DNA of 64,000 nt from Micromonospora sp. M71_S20. GTDB taxonomy: Bacteria; Actinomycetota; Actinomycetes; Mycobacteriales; Micromonosporaceae. Under the pieces are notes generated by a model. That model was not told where the DNA came from. It searched no databases and was given only the letters and a program-made list of their open reading frames with translations. Of this stretch, positions 30,551 through 39,594 are shown in pieces (the stretch's first letter is position 1; each line of letters starts with the position of its first letter). The stretch covers positions 682,001 through 746,000 of the forward strand of contig NZ_RCCV01000001.1 of the NCBI RefSeq assembly GCF_003664255.1, in the 5' to 3' direction. The translations under genes and the position numbers were made by a program.

Positions 30551-30596
30551 CGTACGCAGGGCTGCCGTGCCGGAGGACGGCACGGCAGCCCGCCGG

Positions 30597-31533
30597 TCAG
30601 CCGAACCAGGTCATCGCCTGCCCGTGCGAGCGCGTCCAGGCGAGTGGCCGACCGTCCAGCGCGAGCACGTTGTACAGCGCCTCGTCCGGCGGCTCCGGCA
30701 GCGCGTCGTGGGGCAGCACGCCCGGGGACTCGTTGGAGATCCAGTGGCCGGGCAGGCGACGTACCACGTCGGCGAACGCCGCCCGGCGCGGTGCCGGCAC
30801 CTGGTAGAGCACGGAGGTGTGGAACACCACCAGCGTCGCGCCCGCCGGCGCCCGCGCGGCCAGCGCGGGCAGGTCGTCCACCAGGTCGCCGCGCGCGAGC
30901 AGCGGCGGGTCGGACGTGGCGACGGCCGCGGCGGCCCGCAGCCGGGCGCGGCGGTGCGTGTGCTCCGGCCAGATGAGAGCGTCGAGCCAGGCGACGTCCG
31001 CCGGATCGGTCACCCGCAGCGGGTTCAGGTCCAGGCCGGCCCGCCACACCACCTCCGGTAGCCGGTCCGGCGGGGCCAGGCCGGTGGCCGCGCACCCGAG
31101 GACCGGCTCGCCCACGCCGAGCGCGTGGTCGCCGTAGCGGTAGGCGTACCGGTCAGGGTAGAGGCAGAGCCCGGCGGACGCGCCGACCTCCAGCAGCGCC
31201 AGCGGCTGCGGCAACGCGGCGAGCACCGGCAGCAGTACGGCACAACCGCCCGGGCTCGTTCGTCTGGGTCACGCGGGTGCGCAGTTCCGCCTCGATCGCC
31301 GGCCAGTTCGCCAGCGCGAAGTCGCGGAAGGCCGCCGGGTCGTCGACCGGCCCGTCGAGCAGCCGTACGACGCCGAACAGCAGGTTCGGCTGCCGCCGGG
31401 CCGGCGGGAGCGCAGCGAGGAGGGTCAGCAGCTCGTCGTCGCGGGAGACGGCGAGGGAGAGTCGCTCGTACGTCGGCGACACGCCGCGCGCCTCCCGGAT
31501 GCCGAACTCGGCGTACGTCCCGGCGATCGTCAT
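30597..31533 (-). pseudogene. DUF2332 family protein, frameshifted
   Basis: The reading is in two frames. Residues 1 to about 96 (TIAGTYAEFGIREARGVS to TQTNEPGR) are in one frame and the remaining 210 (CAVLLPVLAALPQPLALLEV to the stop) in another. One extra base near 31244-31245 (ACAACC on the plus strand where ACACC would restore the frame) explains the break; the joined product would be 311 residues, normal for DUF2332. The ATG overlaps the stop of the small ORF upstream as ATGA. It is either a genuine recent loss or a sequencing error. Function of DUF2332 unknown. Confidence 0.8.
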
Positions 31534-31736
31534 CTCCCCATGATCGAGGCTGACGCCCACGGCGTCTCTCTCCCGCGCCGCGGCTTTCTGCGCGCCGACA
31601 TTTCGTCCAGGTACTGGCGCTGGTGCTGCCGCACCATCTCGCCCCAGGCCTCCTGGTCGTCGTCCGGGTCGGGTGGAGTCCATCGGTGCGAGCCGTGCTG
31701 TAGGAAGCGCTCGTCGTCGCGCCGCATCACGCTCAC
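31530..31736 (-). CDS. Small hypothetical protein coupled to DUF2332 gene
   Basis: 68 residues, start GTG at 31736 (an ATG three codons in is an alternative) with GAGGG upstream. It is charged, rich in Arg and Asp, and has no membrane segment. Its stop overlaps the DUF2332 ATG as ATGA, which supports both starts and coupled translation. I recognise no family. Confidence 0.55.
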   Translation of the reverse strand: MSVMRRDDERFLQHGSHRWTPPDPDDDQEAWGEMVRQHQRQYLDEMSARRKPRRGRETPWASASIMGR

Positions 31737-31768
31737 TCGCCCTCAGGACTGGCAGCGGGTTGAGGTCC

Positions 31769-32764
31769 TCAGCCCTCTTCCTTGTCGCCCTTGGTTGCTG
31801 CGCTCGTCGCCCCGCCTCCGAGGAGCGCCAGGACGATGAGACCCCCTATCACCCAGGGGAGATAGTTGGTCTCCTCACTCGGCTGCTTTTCGGCCCAGGT
31901 GCGGACCTCGACATGGACTGTCTTACGGTCACCGCCACCGCGTACGCGCAGGACGGTCACGAGGCTGCGCCTCCCGGCATCGGTCAGGACGCAGAACCGG
32001 TCTCCCGGATTGAGGTCCGCGTATTGGATGGCGCTCGACACGTAATCGGTGTTCGACGAGCACATCGCGAAGGTCGCGGCCGCCTTCTTCTCGACAACGG
32101 CGATCTGGGTTCCGGCGGTGATGCTCCGGGTCAGCCCCCTGCCGTCGTTGCCGATGTCCTGCTTGGTGCCGGCCACATCGGTGACGTCCCAGTCCGGGCA
32201 GAGCGAGTCCAGGTCGGCGTAGTAGCCCTTCGCCAGGATCAGCGTTCCGTCATGACGCACCACTTCAGCTGTGACCGTTGGGCTGACACCGGACGCCGCC
32301 TGTCCCGGTGAGGCGCACGGTTCGGTGGGGCTGCTCTCGGACGGACTCACCGACGGAGCATCTGTGGTGGGAGGAGGTTCCGAGGGCGAGGAGCCGCCTG
32401 CCTCGCTGGCGGGTTCTTCCGACGTGTCTGCGCCCCCCGAGGCGAGCCCCACCACGACGACGATGAGCAGACCGACAGCCATCGTCGCCACACCAGTCAC
32501 CACGCTCGGCCTCTTCAGTAGCGACGAGTGGTTCGGGGGTGAATTCTCGCTGTCCTGCTGGGCGGAGCGTCGTTGCAGCTCGACCACGGTGACGGTCAAC
32601 GCCCCCAGCCCGACCAACATGGCGATGACGCTGGCCGCCTTGTCCGCCCGGTCGAGCGACTGCTCACCCATGCACACGGCAAGCAGGATCCAGATGGCAA
32701 GCACGATCAGGCCCACCGTGACGACCGGGTGCATCCTTTTGCGGGGCGTCGGCGGCTCCGTCAT
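31769..32764 (-). CDS. Membrane protein of unknown function
   Basis: 331 residues. Two N-terminal helices (about 13-32 and 43-63), a third at 88-109, a Ser/Pro/Glu-rich linker to residue 150, an extracytoplasmic domain with four Cys (about 150-290) and a final helix near 303-322. The linker and the Cys pairs suggest a surface domain tethered to the membrane. Base composition is visibly less GC-rich than neighbours, hinting at acquisition. No function can be assigned. Confidence 0.75.
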   Translation of the reverse strand: MTEPPTPRKRMHPVVTVGLIVLAIWILLAVCMGEQSLDRADKAASVIAMLVGLGALTVTVVELQRRSAQQDSENSPPNHSSLLKRPSVVTGVATMAVGLLIVVVVGLASGGADTSEEPASEAGGSSPSEPPPTTDAPSVSPSESSPTEPCASPGQAASGVSPTVTAEVVRHDGTLILAKGYYADLDSLCPDWDVTDVAGTKQDIGNDGRGLTRSITAGTQIAVVEKKAAATFAMCSSNTDYVSSAIQYADLNPGDRFCVLTDAGRRSLVTVLRVRGGGDRKTVHVEVRTWAEKQPSEETNYLPWVIGGLIVLALLGGGATSAATKGDKEEG

Positions 32765-32838
32765 CTCGGCATGATCTCAGAACCACGTGCCGACGCAGCC
32801 CTCGCCGCATGTCGTGAAGTGGACAGACGTCCACCAAC

Positions 32839-32880
32839 GAGCGGGGCGGGCCGGCGGATACCCGCCGGCCCGCCCCGCTC
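32839..32880 (-). terminator. 19-bp perfect hairpin after nrdJ
   Basis: Arms 32839-32857 and 32862-32880 pair at all 19 positions around a 4-base loop, ten bases beyond the nrdJ stop. No U-tract. Confidence 0.8.
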
Positions 32881-32890
32881 GGTTCGTACG

Positions 32891-35770
32891 TCAGCTACAG
32901 CCGCTGGTGGAGCCGCAGCCCTCGCAGACGTAGCAGCTACCGGCCGGGCGCATCTTCGTACCGCAGGTGAAGCAGAGCGGCGCGTCGGCGGCCTTGCCGA
33001 TCACGGCCTCCAGCAGCTCGGTGCTGGAACCCACGGACGGCGCCGGCTTGGCGGCGGCCACGTCGGCGGTCTCCTGCGCCGGCTGGGCGACCGGTCCGGT
33101 CTTCGGCTCGGTCGGCGCCTCGACCGGGGCGGAGGCGGCCATCGCGGTGAGGTCCGCACCGCTCGCCTCCGCCTCCGCCTCGGCCCGCAGCTGGGCGGCC
33201 CGCTCGCTGGCGGTGAAGATGCCCAGCTCCGCGCGGCGCTCGTACGGCAGGAAGTCCAGCGCCAGGCGACGGAAGATGTAGTCCATCACCGAGGCGGCCA
33301 TCCGCACGTCCGGGTCGTCGGTCATGCCGGCCGGCTCGAAGCGCATGTTGGTGAACTTGCTGACGTACGTCTCCAGCGGGACGCCGTACTGGAGACCGAT
33401 GGAGATGGCCACCGAGAAGGCGTCCATCACGCCGGCCAGGGTCGAGCCCTGCTTCGACATCTTGAGGAAGACCTCGCCGAGGCCGTCGTCCGGGTAGGAC
33501 GAGGCGGTGAGGTAGCCCTCGGCGCCGCCGACGGAGAAGCTGACCGTCTGGGACGGACGCTTCTTCGGCAGGCGCTTGCGCACCGGGCGGTACTCGACGA
33601 CCTTCTCGACGACCTTCTCCACCTCGGCCGGGGCCTCCGTGGTCGCGACGGCCTTGTTCGGCTTGGCGACCGACAGGGGCTGGCCGACCTTGCAGTTGTC
33701 GCGGTAGATCGCCAGCGCCTTGAGGCCCAGCTTCCAGCCCTCGAAGTAGATCTTCTCGACGTCCTCGACGGTCGCCTGCTCCGGCATGTTGACCGTCTTG
33801 GAGATGGCGCCGGAGATGAACGGCTGGACCGCCGCCATCATCCGCACGTGGCCCATCGGGGCGATGGACCGCTCGCCCATCGCGCAGTCGAAGACCGGGT
33901 AGTGCTCCGGCTTCAGGCCCGGGGCGTCGACCACGTGGCCGTGGTCGGCGATGTGCTCCACGATCGCCTCGACCTGCTCCTCGGGGTAGCCGAGGCTGCG
34001 CAGGGCGCGCGGCACGGTCTGGTTGACGATCTGCATCGAGCCGCCGCCGACCAGCTTCTTGAACTTGACCAGCGCCAGGTCCGGCTCCACGCCGGTGGTG
34101 TCGCAGTCCATCATCAGGCCGATGGTGCCGGTCGGCGCGAGCACGCTGGCCTGCGAGTTGCGCCAGCCGAACTTGTCACCGATCTTGTTGCCCTGGGTCC
34201 ACTGCTTCGTCGCCTCGCGGACGAGCGCGGTGGCCACGGTGCCCGAGGGCTTGATCTCGTCGTTGGCGGCGGCGTGCTTGCGCATGACCCGCTTGTGCGG
34301 CTCGGCGTTGCGGGCGTAGCCGTCGTACGCGCCGACGACGCCGGCCAGCTCGGCGGAGCGGCGGTACGCGGTGCCGGTCATCAGCGAGGTGATCGCCGCG
34401 GCGACCGAGCGGCCCTGCTCCGAGTCGTAGGGCAGGCCGGAGGCCATCAGCAGGGCGCCCAGGTTGGCGTAGCCGATGCCGAGCTGCCGGTAGGCGCGGG
34501 TGGTCTCGCCGATCTTCTCGGTCGGGAAGTCGGCGAAGCAGATCGAGATGTCCATCGCGGTGATGACGAACTCGACGGACCGGACGAACTTCTCCACCTC
34601 GAAGCCGCCGTCGGCGCGGAGGAACTTCATCAGGTTGAGCGAGGCCAGGTTGCACGAGGAGTTGTCCAGGTGCAGGTACTCCGAGCACGGGTTCGACGCC
34701 GTGATCCGCCCGGTCTCCGGGCAGGTGTGCCAGTCGTTGATGGTGTCGTCGTACTGCAGGCCGGGGTCGGCGCACTCCCAGGCGGCGTGGGAGATGGTGC
34801 GGAACAGGTTCTTGGCGTCGATGGTCTCGATGACCGCGCCGTCGAGCCGGCCGCGCAGGTCGAAGCCGCCGCCGTTCTCCACGGCGGTCATGAACTCGTC
34901 GGAGACCCGGACGGAGTTGTTGGCGTTCTGGTACTGCACGCTGACGATGTCGGCGCCGCCGAGGTCCATGTCGAACCCGGCGTCGCGCAGCGCGCGGATC
35001 TTGTCCTCCTCACGCGCCTTGGTGACCACGAACTCCTGGATGTCCGGGTGGTCCACGTCGAGGATGACCATCTTCGCCGCGCGCCGGGTGGCGCCGCCGG
35101 ACTTGATGGTGCCGGCGGAGGCGTCCGCGCCGCGCATGAAGCTGACCGGGCCGGAGGCGTTGCCGCCGGAGGAGAGCAGCTCGCGGGAGGAACGGATCCG
35201 GGACAGGTTCACGCCGGAGCCGGAGCCGCCCTTGAAGATCAGCCCCTCCTCCTTGTACCAGTCCAGGATGGAGTCCATCGAGTCGTCGACGGCCAGGATG
35301 AAGCAGGCGCTGACCTGCTGCGGCGAGGGCGTGCCGACGTTGAACCAGACGGGCGAGTTGAAGCTGAACACCTGGTGCAGCAGCATCCAGGTCAGCTCGT
35401 GGGCGAAGATCTCGGCGTCGGCCGGGCCGGCGAAGTAGCCGTACTCCTCACCGGCGGTGCGGTAGGTGGTGACCACCCGGTCGATCAGCTGCCGCAGCGA
35501 CCACTCCCGTTCCGGGGTGCCCACGGCGCCCCGGAAGTACTTGGTGGTCACGATGTTCGCCGCGTTGACGCTCCACGACTCCGGGAACTCGACGCCGCGC
35601 TGCTCGAAGTTGACCGAGCCGTCCCGCCAGTTCGTCATGACGATGTCGCGGCGCTCCCAGGCGACCTCGTCGTAGGGGTGCACCCCCTCGGTCGTCCAGA
35701 CCCGCTCGATCTTGAGCCCCGCGCCGGCCTTGTTGCGTGCCCTGCTGGTTGTCACACCGTCCCCCGACAT
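32891..35770 (-). CDS. nrdJ: Adenosylcobalamin-dependent ribonucleotide reductase (class II)
   Basis: 959 residues. Active-site residues of class II enzymes are visible: NPCSEYLHLDNSSCNLASLNL with the thiyl-radical Cys, and the Cys-rich tail CFTCGTKM with CYVCEGCGSTSGCS that recycles the active site and binds zinc. It reduces ribonucleotides to deoxyribonucleotides using coenzyme B12, without oxygen. The gene lies 69 bp downstream of nrdR on the same strand, probably in one transcript repressed by NrdR. A GTG 15 bases inside is an alternative start. Confidence 0.95.
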   Translation of the reverse strand: MSGDGVTTSRARNKAGAGLKIERVWTTEGVHPYDEVAWERRDIVMTNWRDGSVNFEQRGVEFPESWSVNAANIVTTKYFRGAVGTPEREWSLRQLIDRVVTTYRTAGEEYGYFAGPADAEIFAHELTWMLLHQVFSFNSPVWFNVGTPSPQQVSACFILAVDDSMDSILDWYKEEGLIFKGGSGSGVNLSRIRSSRELLSSGGNASGPVSFMRGADASAGTIKSGGATRRAAKMVILDVDHPDIQEFVVTKAREEDKIRALRDAGFDMDLGGADIVSVQYQNANNSVRVSDEFMTAVENGGGFDLRGRLDGAVIETIDAKNLFRTISHAAWECADPGLQYDDTINDWHTCPETGRITASNPCSEYLHLDNSSCNLASLNLMKFLRADGGFEVEKFVRSVEFVITAMDISICFADFPTEKIGETTRAYRQLGIGYANLGALLMASGLPYDSEQGRSVAAAITSLMTGTAYRRSAELAGVVGAYDGYARNAEPHKRVMRKHAAANDEIKPSGTVATALVREATKQWTQGNKIGDKFGWRNSQASVLAPTGTIGLMMDCDTTGVEPDLALVKFKKLVGGGSMQIVNQTVPRALRSLGYPEEQVEAIVEHIADHGHVVDAPGLKPEHYPVFDCAMGERSIAPMGHVRMMAAVQPFISGAISKTVNMPEQATVEDVEKIYFEGWKLGLKALAIYRDNCKVGQPLSVAKPNKAVATTEAPAEVEKVVEKVVEYRPVRKRLPKKRPSQTVSFSVGGAEGYLTASSYPDDGLGEVFLKMSKQGSTLAGVMDAFSVAISIGLQYGVPLETYVSKFTNMRFEPAGMTDDPDVRMAASVMDYIFRRLALDFLPYERRAELGIFTASERAAQLRAEAEAEASGADLTAMAASAPVEAPTEPKTGPVAQPAQETADVAAAKPAPSVGSSTELLEAVIGKAADAPLCFTCGTKMRPAGSCYVCEGCGSTSGCS

Positions 35771-35839
35771 CTCATCCGCCCCCTCGTCCGCACGGCCACC
35801 CGCCGCCCGATCCGACTGTCATCACCTGCAAGAGAAACT

Positions 35840-36340
35840 TCAACTGGTACGGCCGGCGGCCTCGGCCGCGTCGGCCCCGGCGCCCTCCCGGGCGCGCGCG
35901 GCGGCTCGCAGCGTCTCGATCTCGCGCTCGAAGTCGGCGAGCGAGTCGAACGACCGGTAGACGCTGGCGAACCGCATGTAGGCGACCTCGTCCAGGTCCC
36001 GCAGCGGGCCCAGGATGGCCAGCCCCACCTCGTGGCTGGGGATCTCGGCGGCCCCCTTGGCCCGGACGGTCTCCTCGACCTTCTGCGCGAGCAGCGCGAT
36101 CGAGTCGTCGTCCACGGGCCGGCCCTGGCACGCCTTGCGCACCCCGCCGATGATCTTCGTGCGGCTGAACGGCTCGGTCACCCCGCTGCGCTTGACGACC
36201 GCGAGGACCGCCTCCTCGACGGTGGTGAACCGCTTGCCGCACTCCGGGCAGGATCGCCGCCGGCGAATCAACTGGCCGTCGTCGGCCTCCCGCGAGTCGA
36301 CCACCCGGGAGTCGGCGTGTCGGCAGTACGGACACCGCAT
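35840..36340 (-). CDS. nrdR: Transcriptional repressor NrdR
   Basis: 166 residues. The zinc ribbon uses Cys3, Cys6, Cys31 and Cys34, followed by an ATP-cone (about residues 49-139). NrdR senses ATP/dATP and represses ribonucleotide reductase genes. Its own promoter region carries two NrdR-box-like sites, so the nrdR-nrdJ unit is expected to be autoregulated. The C-terminal 20 residues are Ala/Glu-rich and variable. Confidence 0.96.
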   Translation of the reverse strand: MRCPYCRHADSRVVDSREADDGQLIRRRRSCPECGKRFTTVEEAVLAVVKRSGVTEPFSRTKIIGGVRKACQGRPVDDDSIALLAQKVEETVRAKGAAEIPSHEVGLAILGPLRDLDEVAYMRFASVYRSFDSLADFEREIETLRAAARAREGAGADAAEAAGRTS

Positions 36341-36468
36341 CGCACCCGACCTCCTTCATCGATCGCGGGCCCGCAGACCGCTTCCCGGGCACGCGTCAGC
36401 GCGACGGAGCCATCTGCCGATGGTCTTCGCCGTGTCGACGGTGCCGGAGTGCGGTCGGTAGTCGAACC

Positions 36469-36510
36469 CAACCTGTAGGCGACTTACGCCCGTGTGACTA
36501 CTACATCTAG
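36469..36510 (-). promoter_or_regulatory. Two NrdR-box-like sites upstream of nrdR
   Basis: CTACATCTAG at 36501-36510 fits the NrdR-box core CwAtATaTwG at all invariant positions. CAACCTGTAG at 36469-36478 fits with one change. Their centres are 32 bp apart, three helical turns, which suits the paired boxes known for NrdR. They lie about 130-170 bp before the nrdR start. Confidence 0.6.
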
Positions 36511-36679
36511 GGGTTGACCGTAGGCCGCTGCGGATCGGAGGTCAAGTTGGCCGGCGTGTCCGGCGCGTCACCCGACTCCCGGGGCGACCGGCACCGCCGC
36601 CCGCCGGAGGACCAACCGTCCGACGCCCCCGCGGGTTACCGGTCCGGTCGGCGCGAAACGGCCGACGATCGGACGGAAG

Positions 36680-36695
36680 TCGAACACCCGTTCGA
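36680..36695. promoter_or_regulatory. SOS box (LexA operator) of lexA
   Basis: TCGAACACCCGTTCGA is a perfect match to the actinobacterial LexA site TCGAAC-N4-GTTCGA, 212 bp before the lexA GTG. It predicts autoregulation of lexA. Confidence 0.85.
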
Positions 36696-36907
36696 CCCGA
36701 CGTACCATTTATCAGAACACGAGTACGAGCGGAGCGGTTTTTCACGCCGACACGCCGAGCAAGGTCGTACAGATGTTTGAAAATGACCGATCTCACCTAT
36801 ACGGTCTTGAACAACCGGGCGCGGAATCCTCCGTCCACCGGTCAGCTCGCACCACCGCACGCACCACGAGCCGCCAAGGCACCCAGCGCCGACCAGGGAG
36901 GACGGAC

Positions 36908-37690
36908 GTGACCGAGGATCGGGCCAGCCGGCCGAAGAGCCCGCAGCAGATCACCGAGGCGGGACCGCCGGCCACCCGACGCCGGGGCGCCGCGCGCAGC
37001 CGGACCGGGCAGCCCGCCGTGCGCCCGGTCACCCCGGTGGTCAGCGCCTTCCCCGACCCCGCGACGGTGGATCTCACCGCGCGGCAGCGCCGGATCCTGG
37101 AGTTCATCCGCACCTGGGTCGAGCGGCACGGCTACCCGCCGAGCGTGCGCGAGATCGGCGAGGCCGTCGGCCTGGTCTCGCCGTCCAGCGTCGCCTACCA
37201 GCTCAAGGAGCTGGAGAAGAAGGGCTTCCTGCGCCGCGACCCCAACCGGCCGCGCGCCGTGGACGTCCGGGCCCCCGCCGACGTCGACGAGGAACTGGCC
37301 CGCTCGCAGCGCCCCGCCCCGGCCTACGTGCCGATGCTGGGCCGGATCGCGGCCGGTGGCCCGATCCTGGCCGAGCAGGCCGTGGAGGACATCTTCCCCC
37401 TCCCCCGCGAGCTGGTGGGTGAGGGCGAGGTCTTCATGCTCCAGGTCAAGGGCGACTCGATGCTGGACGCGGCGATCTGCGACGGCGACTGGGTCGTGGT
37501 CCGACAGCAGCCGACCGCCGAGGCCGGCGACATCGTCGCCGCCATGCTCGACGGCGAGGCGACCGTGAAGACCTATCGCCGCCGCGACGGGCACGTCTGG
37601 CTCATGCCGCAGAACCCGGCCTTCGACCCGATCCCCGGCGACGACGCCACCATCATGGGCCGGGTCGTCGCGGTGCTGCGCCGCATCTGA
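36908..37690 (+). CDS. lexA: LexA repressor
   Basis: 260 residues from GTG with GGGAGG upstream. A 50-residue Arg/Pro-rich extension precedes the winged helix ([20 protein letters not shown]). The autocleavage bond is Ala149-Gly150 (GRIAAGGP), with Ser184 (GDSML) and Lys221 (ATVKTYR) as the catalytic dyad. RecA filaments trigger self-cleavage and SOS induction. The perfect SOS box upstream and another before recA tie both genes into one regulon. Confidence 0.95.
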   Translation: MTEDRASRPKSPQQITEAGPPATRRRGAARSRTGQPAVRPVTPVVSAFPDPATVDLTARQRRILEFIRTWVERHGYPPSVREIGEAVGLVSPSSVAYQLKELEKKGFLRRDPNRPRAVDVRAPADVDEELARSQRPAPAYVPMLGRIAAGGPILAEQAVEDIFPLPRELVGEGEVFMLQVKGDSMLDAAICDGDWVVVRQQPTAEAGDIVAAMLDGEATVKTYRRRDGHVWLMPQNPAFDPIPGDDATIMGRVVAVLRRI

Positions 37691-37705
37691 TCCGCCGCCG
37701 CCGCG

Positions 37706-37734
37706 CCGGGTGGCCGCCCTCGGCGGTCACCCGG
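37706..37734. terminator. Hairpin after lexA
   Basis: Arms 37706-37718 and 37722-37734 pair at 12 of 13 positions with a 3-base loop, 15 bases after the lexA stop and between convergent genes. Confidence 0.65.
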
Positions 37735-37751
37735 GCACCGCTGCCGCTCAA

Positions 37752-37803
37752 CCGCAGGGCCTCAGCCTCCGCAGGGCCTGAGCCTCCGCCAGGGCCTGAG
37801 CGT
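37752..37803. repeat. Three tandem 17-18 bp repeats
   Basis: Units 37752-37768, 37769-37785 and 37786-37803 share the core CCGCAGGGCCTGAGCCT with one to three changes. They lie between the lexA terminator and the end of the convergent gene. Role unknown. Confidence 0.65.
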
Positions 37804-37833
37804 CCTTCGCCGTGTCCGGCGGGCCCAGCGCCC

Positions 37834-39543
37834 TCAGTAACGGTCGCCCCGGTAGCCCCGGCCGCCACCGGGCACGTGACCGTAGCCGCGACCGTCGTCG
37901 GGGCCGTCGTCACGCCGGCGGGCCCGCCGCTGGCCACGGGGGTCCGGTTCGTCGCCCCGCCGCGGCGGCTCCGCCCGGCCACCGCCGTAGACGCCGCCGC
38001 CCGGCTGCCCCCCGCCACCGTAGACACCGGCACCGGGGCGACCGCCACCCTGACGTCCGCCACCACCCTGGCGGCCACCGCCGCCGCCCTGCCGTCCGCC
38101 GCCACCGTGCGGCGGCCCGCCCAGGCCGGGCGGTCCGTCCACCGGCGGGCGACCGCCGCCGTAGACCCCGCCGCCAGCAGCCGGACGGGCGCCGCCGTAG
38201 ACGCCACCGCCGGCCGGACGGGCGGCGCCGGGGCCCCCGCCGCCGGCCGGCGCGGGACCGCCGCGCCCACCGGCCGGGCCGCCGTAGACGCCGGCCGCCG
38301 GCGCACCGCCGTAGACGCCGCCCCGACCCCGGTCGCCCGGCGGACGGAAGCCGTCGTCCGCCGGCCCGCGCCGGTCGTCGACGAGGGCGTCGCCGCGGTC
38401 CGGTCCGTCGTCGCCGCGGGGAGGCGCCGGCTTGCGCCGGGACCGGAGGATGCCGAAGACACCCGCCGCCACCATCAGCGCGCCGATCACCCCCACGGCC
38501 GCGATCAGGTACGTGATGTCGCTCAGGCTCAGACCGTCGACCCAGGACTGGCCGGCCTTCTTCGGGGCGTCGCCCCCGCCGGCCACCGGCTTCGCGCCCT
38601 CCGTGGAGGGCGTGTAACCGAGGATGTCGATCGGCGCGTCCTCGTCGAGCTGGCCGCCGTCGGAGACGGTCAGGAAGGTCTTGCCGTCGGGGCTGTAGGT
38701 GATCGCCTCACCGAACGGGTCGGCGAGCGCCGTCACCCGGGGCTTGCCGCCGGTCAGGGCCCCCACGACGTTGCCGTCGGTCACGTCGTACTCGAAGGCG
38801 TCGGCGTAGGTGCGCACCACCACCCGGGAGCCGTCGGGGGACCGGGCCGCGCCGGTGATCGCCACGCGGCCGGGAGCGCCGAGCCGGTTGTCCGTGTCGG
38901 TCTCCGGCAGGCTGATCTCGCCGACCTTCTTCATCGGTACGGCCGGGGTGTCCCCGCTCTTCATCTTCTCGGCGGGGGTGAAGATCTGGGCCTTGCCGGA
39001 CATCACCTTGGTGATGATCAACGGGTTGCCGTCGTCGCCGATCAGCAGCGCCTCGGCGTCGTGCGGCTTGCCCTCCGGGTAGGAGAGGCGGTGCAGCTGC
39101 GGCCGCTTGGAGCCGTTGACCGGCATGCTCCACACCGCCACCCGCTCGCGACGCTCCCGGCTGGTGACGTTGTCACCGGTGTCGGCGATCCAGACCGTCG
39201 TGCCGTCCGGGGAGAGCGCCAGGTCCTCGGTGTCGAACGGCCCCTCGCCCGAGTAGCGGACCGGCTCCTTCGAGATCCCGCACTTGGTGTCGAGGAAGAA
39301 GACCCGCTTGCGGCTCTCCACCTCGGTGCCGTCGTTGATCACGATGTAGCCGCTCTTGGTGGCCACCAGGCCCGACAGCTCACGCAGCCGCTCGTCGGTG
39401 ACCGTGCACCGCTTTTTGCCGGGGGCGGCCGCGAGCGGGGACGCGGCCGAGGCGGGCGCCGCCGCCAGGGCGACTCCGGTACACGCCACGGTCGCCCCCA
39501 GCAAGCCGAGGGCGACCGTGACCGAAGAAACAGCGCGGCGCAT
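37834..39543 (-). CDS. Secreted/membrane beta-propeller-like protein with GVYGG-repeat tail
   Basis: 569 residues. A signal peptide (to about residue 34, ASA sites) leads into a 310-residue external domain with repeats such as ALSPDGTTVWIADTGDN and ITYSPDGKTFLTVSDGG that look like propeller blades. A transmembrane helix (about 360-382) follows, then 185 residues rich in Gly, Pro and Arg on the cytoplasmic side containing six copies of GVYGG. The tail resembles a disordered, self-associating segment. No family function is known to me. The gene ends 31 bp from the tandem repeats. Confidence 0.82.
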   Translation of the reverse strand: MRRAVSSVTVALGLLGATVACTGVALAAAPASAASPLAAAPGKKRCTVTDERLRELSGLVATKSGYIVINDGTEVESRKRVFFLDTKCGISKEPVRYSGEGPFDTEDLALSPDGTTVWIADTGDNVTSRERRERVAVWSMPVNGSKRPQLHRLSYPEGKPHDAEALLIGDDGNPLIITKVMSGKAQIFTPAEKMKSGDTPAVPMKKVGEISLPETDTDNRLGAPGRVAITGAARSPDGSRVVVRTYADAFEYDVTDGNVVGALTGGKPRVTALADPFGEAITYSPDGKTFLTVSDGGQLDEDAPIDILGYTPSTEGAKPVAGGGDAPKKAGQSWVDGLSLSDITYLIAAVGVIGALMVAAGVFGILRSRRKPAPPRGDDGPDRGDALVDDRRGPADDGFRPPGDRGRGGVYGGAPAAGVYGGPAGGRGGPAPAGGGGPGAARPAGGGVYGGARPAAGGGVYGGGRPPVDGPPGLGGPPHGGGGRQGGGGGRQGGGGRQGGGRPGAGVYGGGGQPGGGVYGGGRAEPPRRGDEPDPRGQRRARRRDDGPDDGRGYGHVPGGGRGYRGDRY

Positions 39544-39594
39544 TGAATCAGTGTCGCATGCCGGGCGTTTCCGACGCGTGACGCCGGGAGGCCG

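Larger units (their letters stand above)
36341..36907. other. 567-bp divergent promoter region between nrdR and lexA
   Basis: No gene is supported; an 88-codon ORF at 36514-36780 lacks a ribosome binding site and family features. The region holds two NrdR-box-like sites near nrdR and one perfect SOS box nearer lexA, with an imperfect second SOS-like site at 36713-36728. The span 36690-36800 is unusually AT-rich for this genome, consistent with promoters. Confidence 0.7.

Noticed and set aside
32573..36478. A 1,301-codon open frame on the plus strand opposite nrdJ and nrdR
   Set aside because: Low-complexity Gly/Arg/Asp/Val sequence with no domain; the minus strand carries two unambiguous enzymes.
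36514..36780. An 88-codon ORF between nrdR and lexA
   Set aside because: It overlaps the SOS box and promoter region, lacks a ribosome binding site and has no family similarity that I can see.
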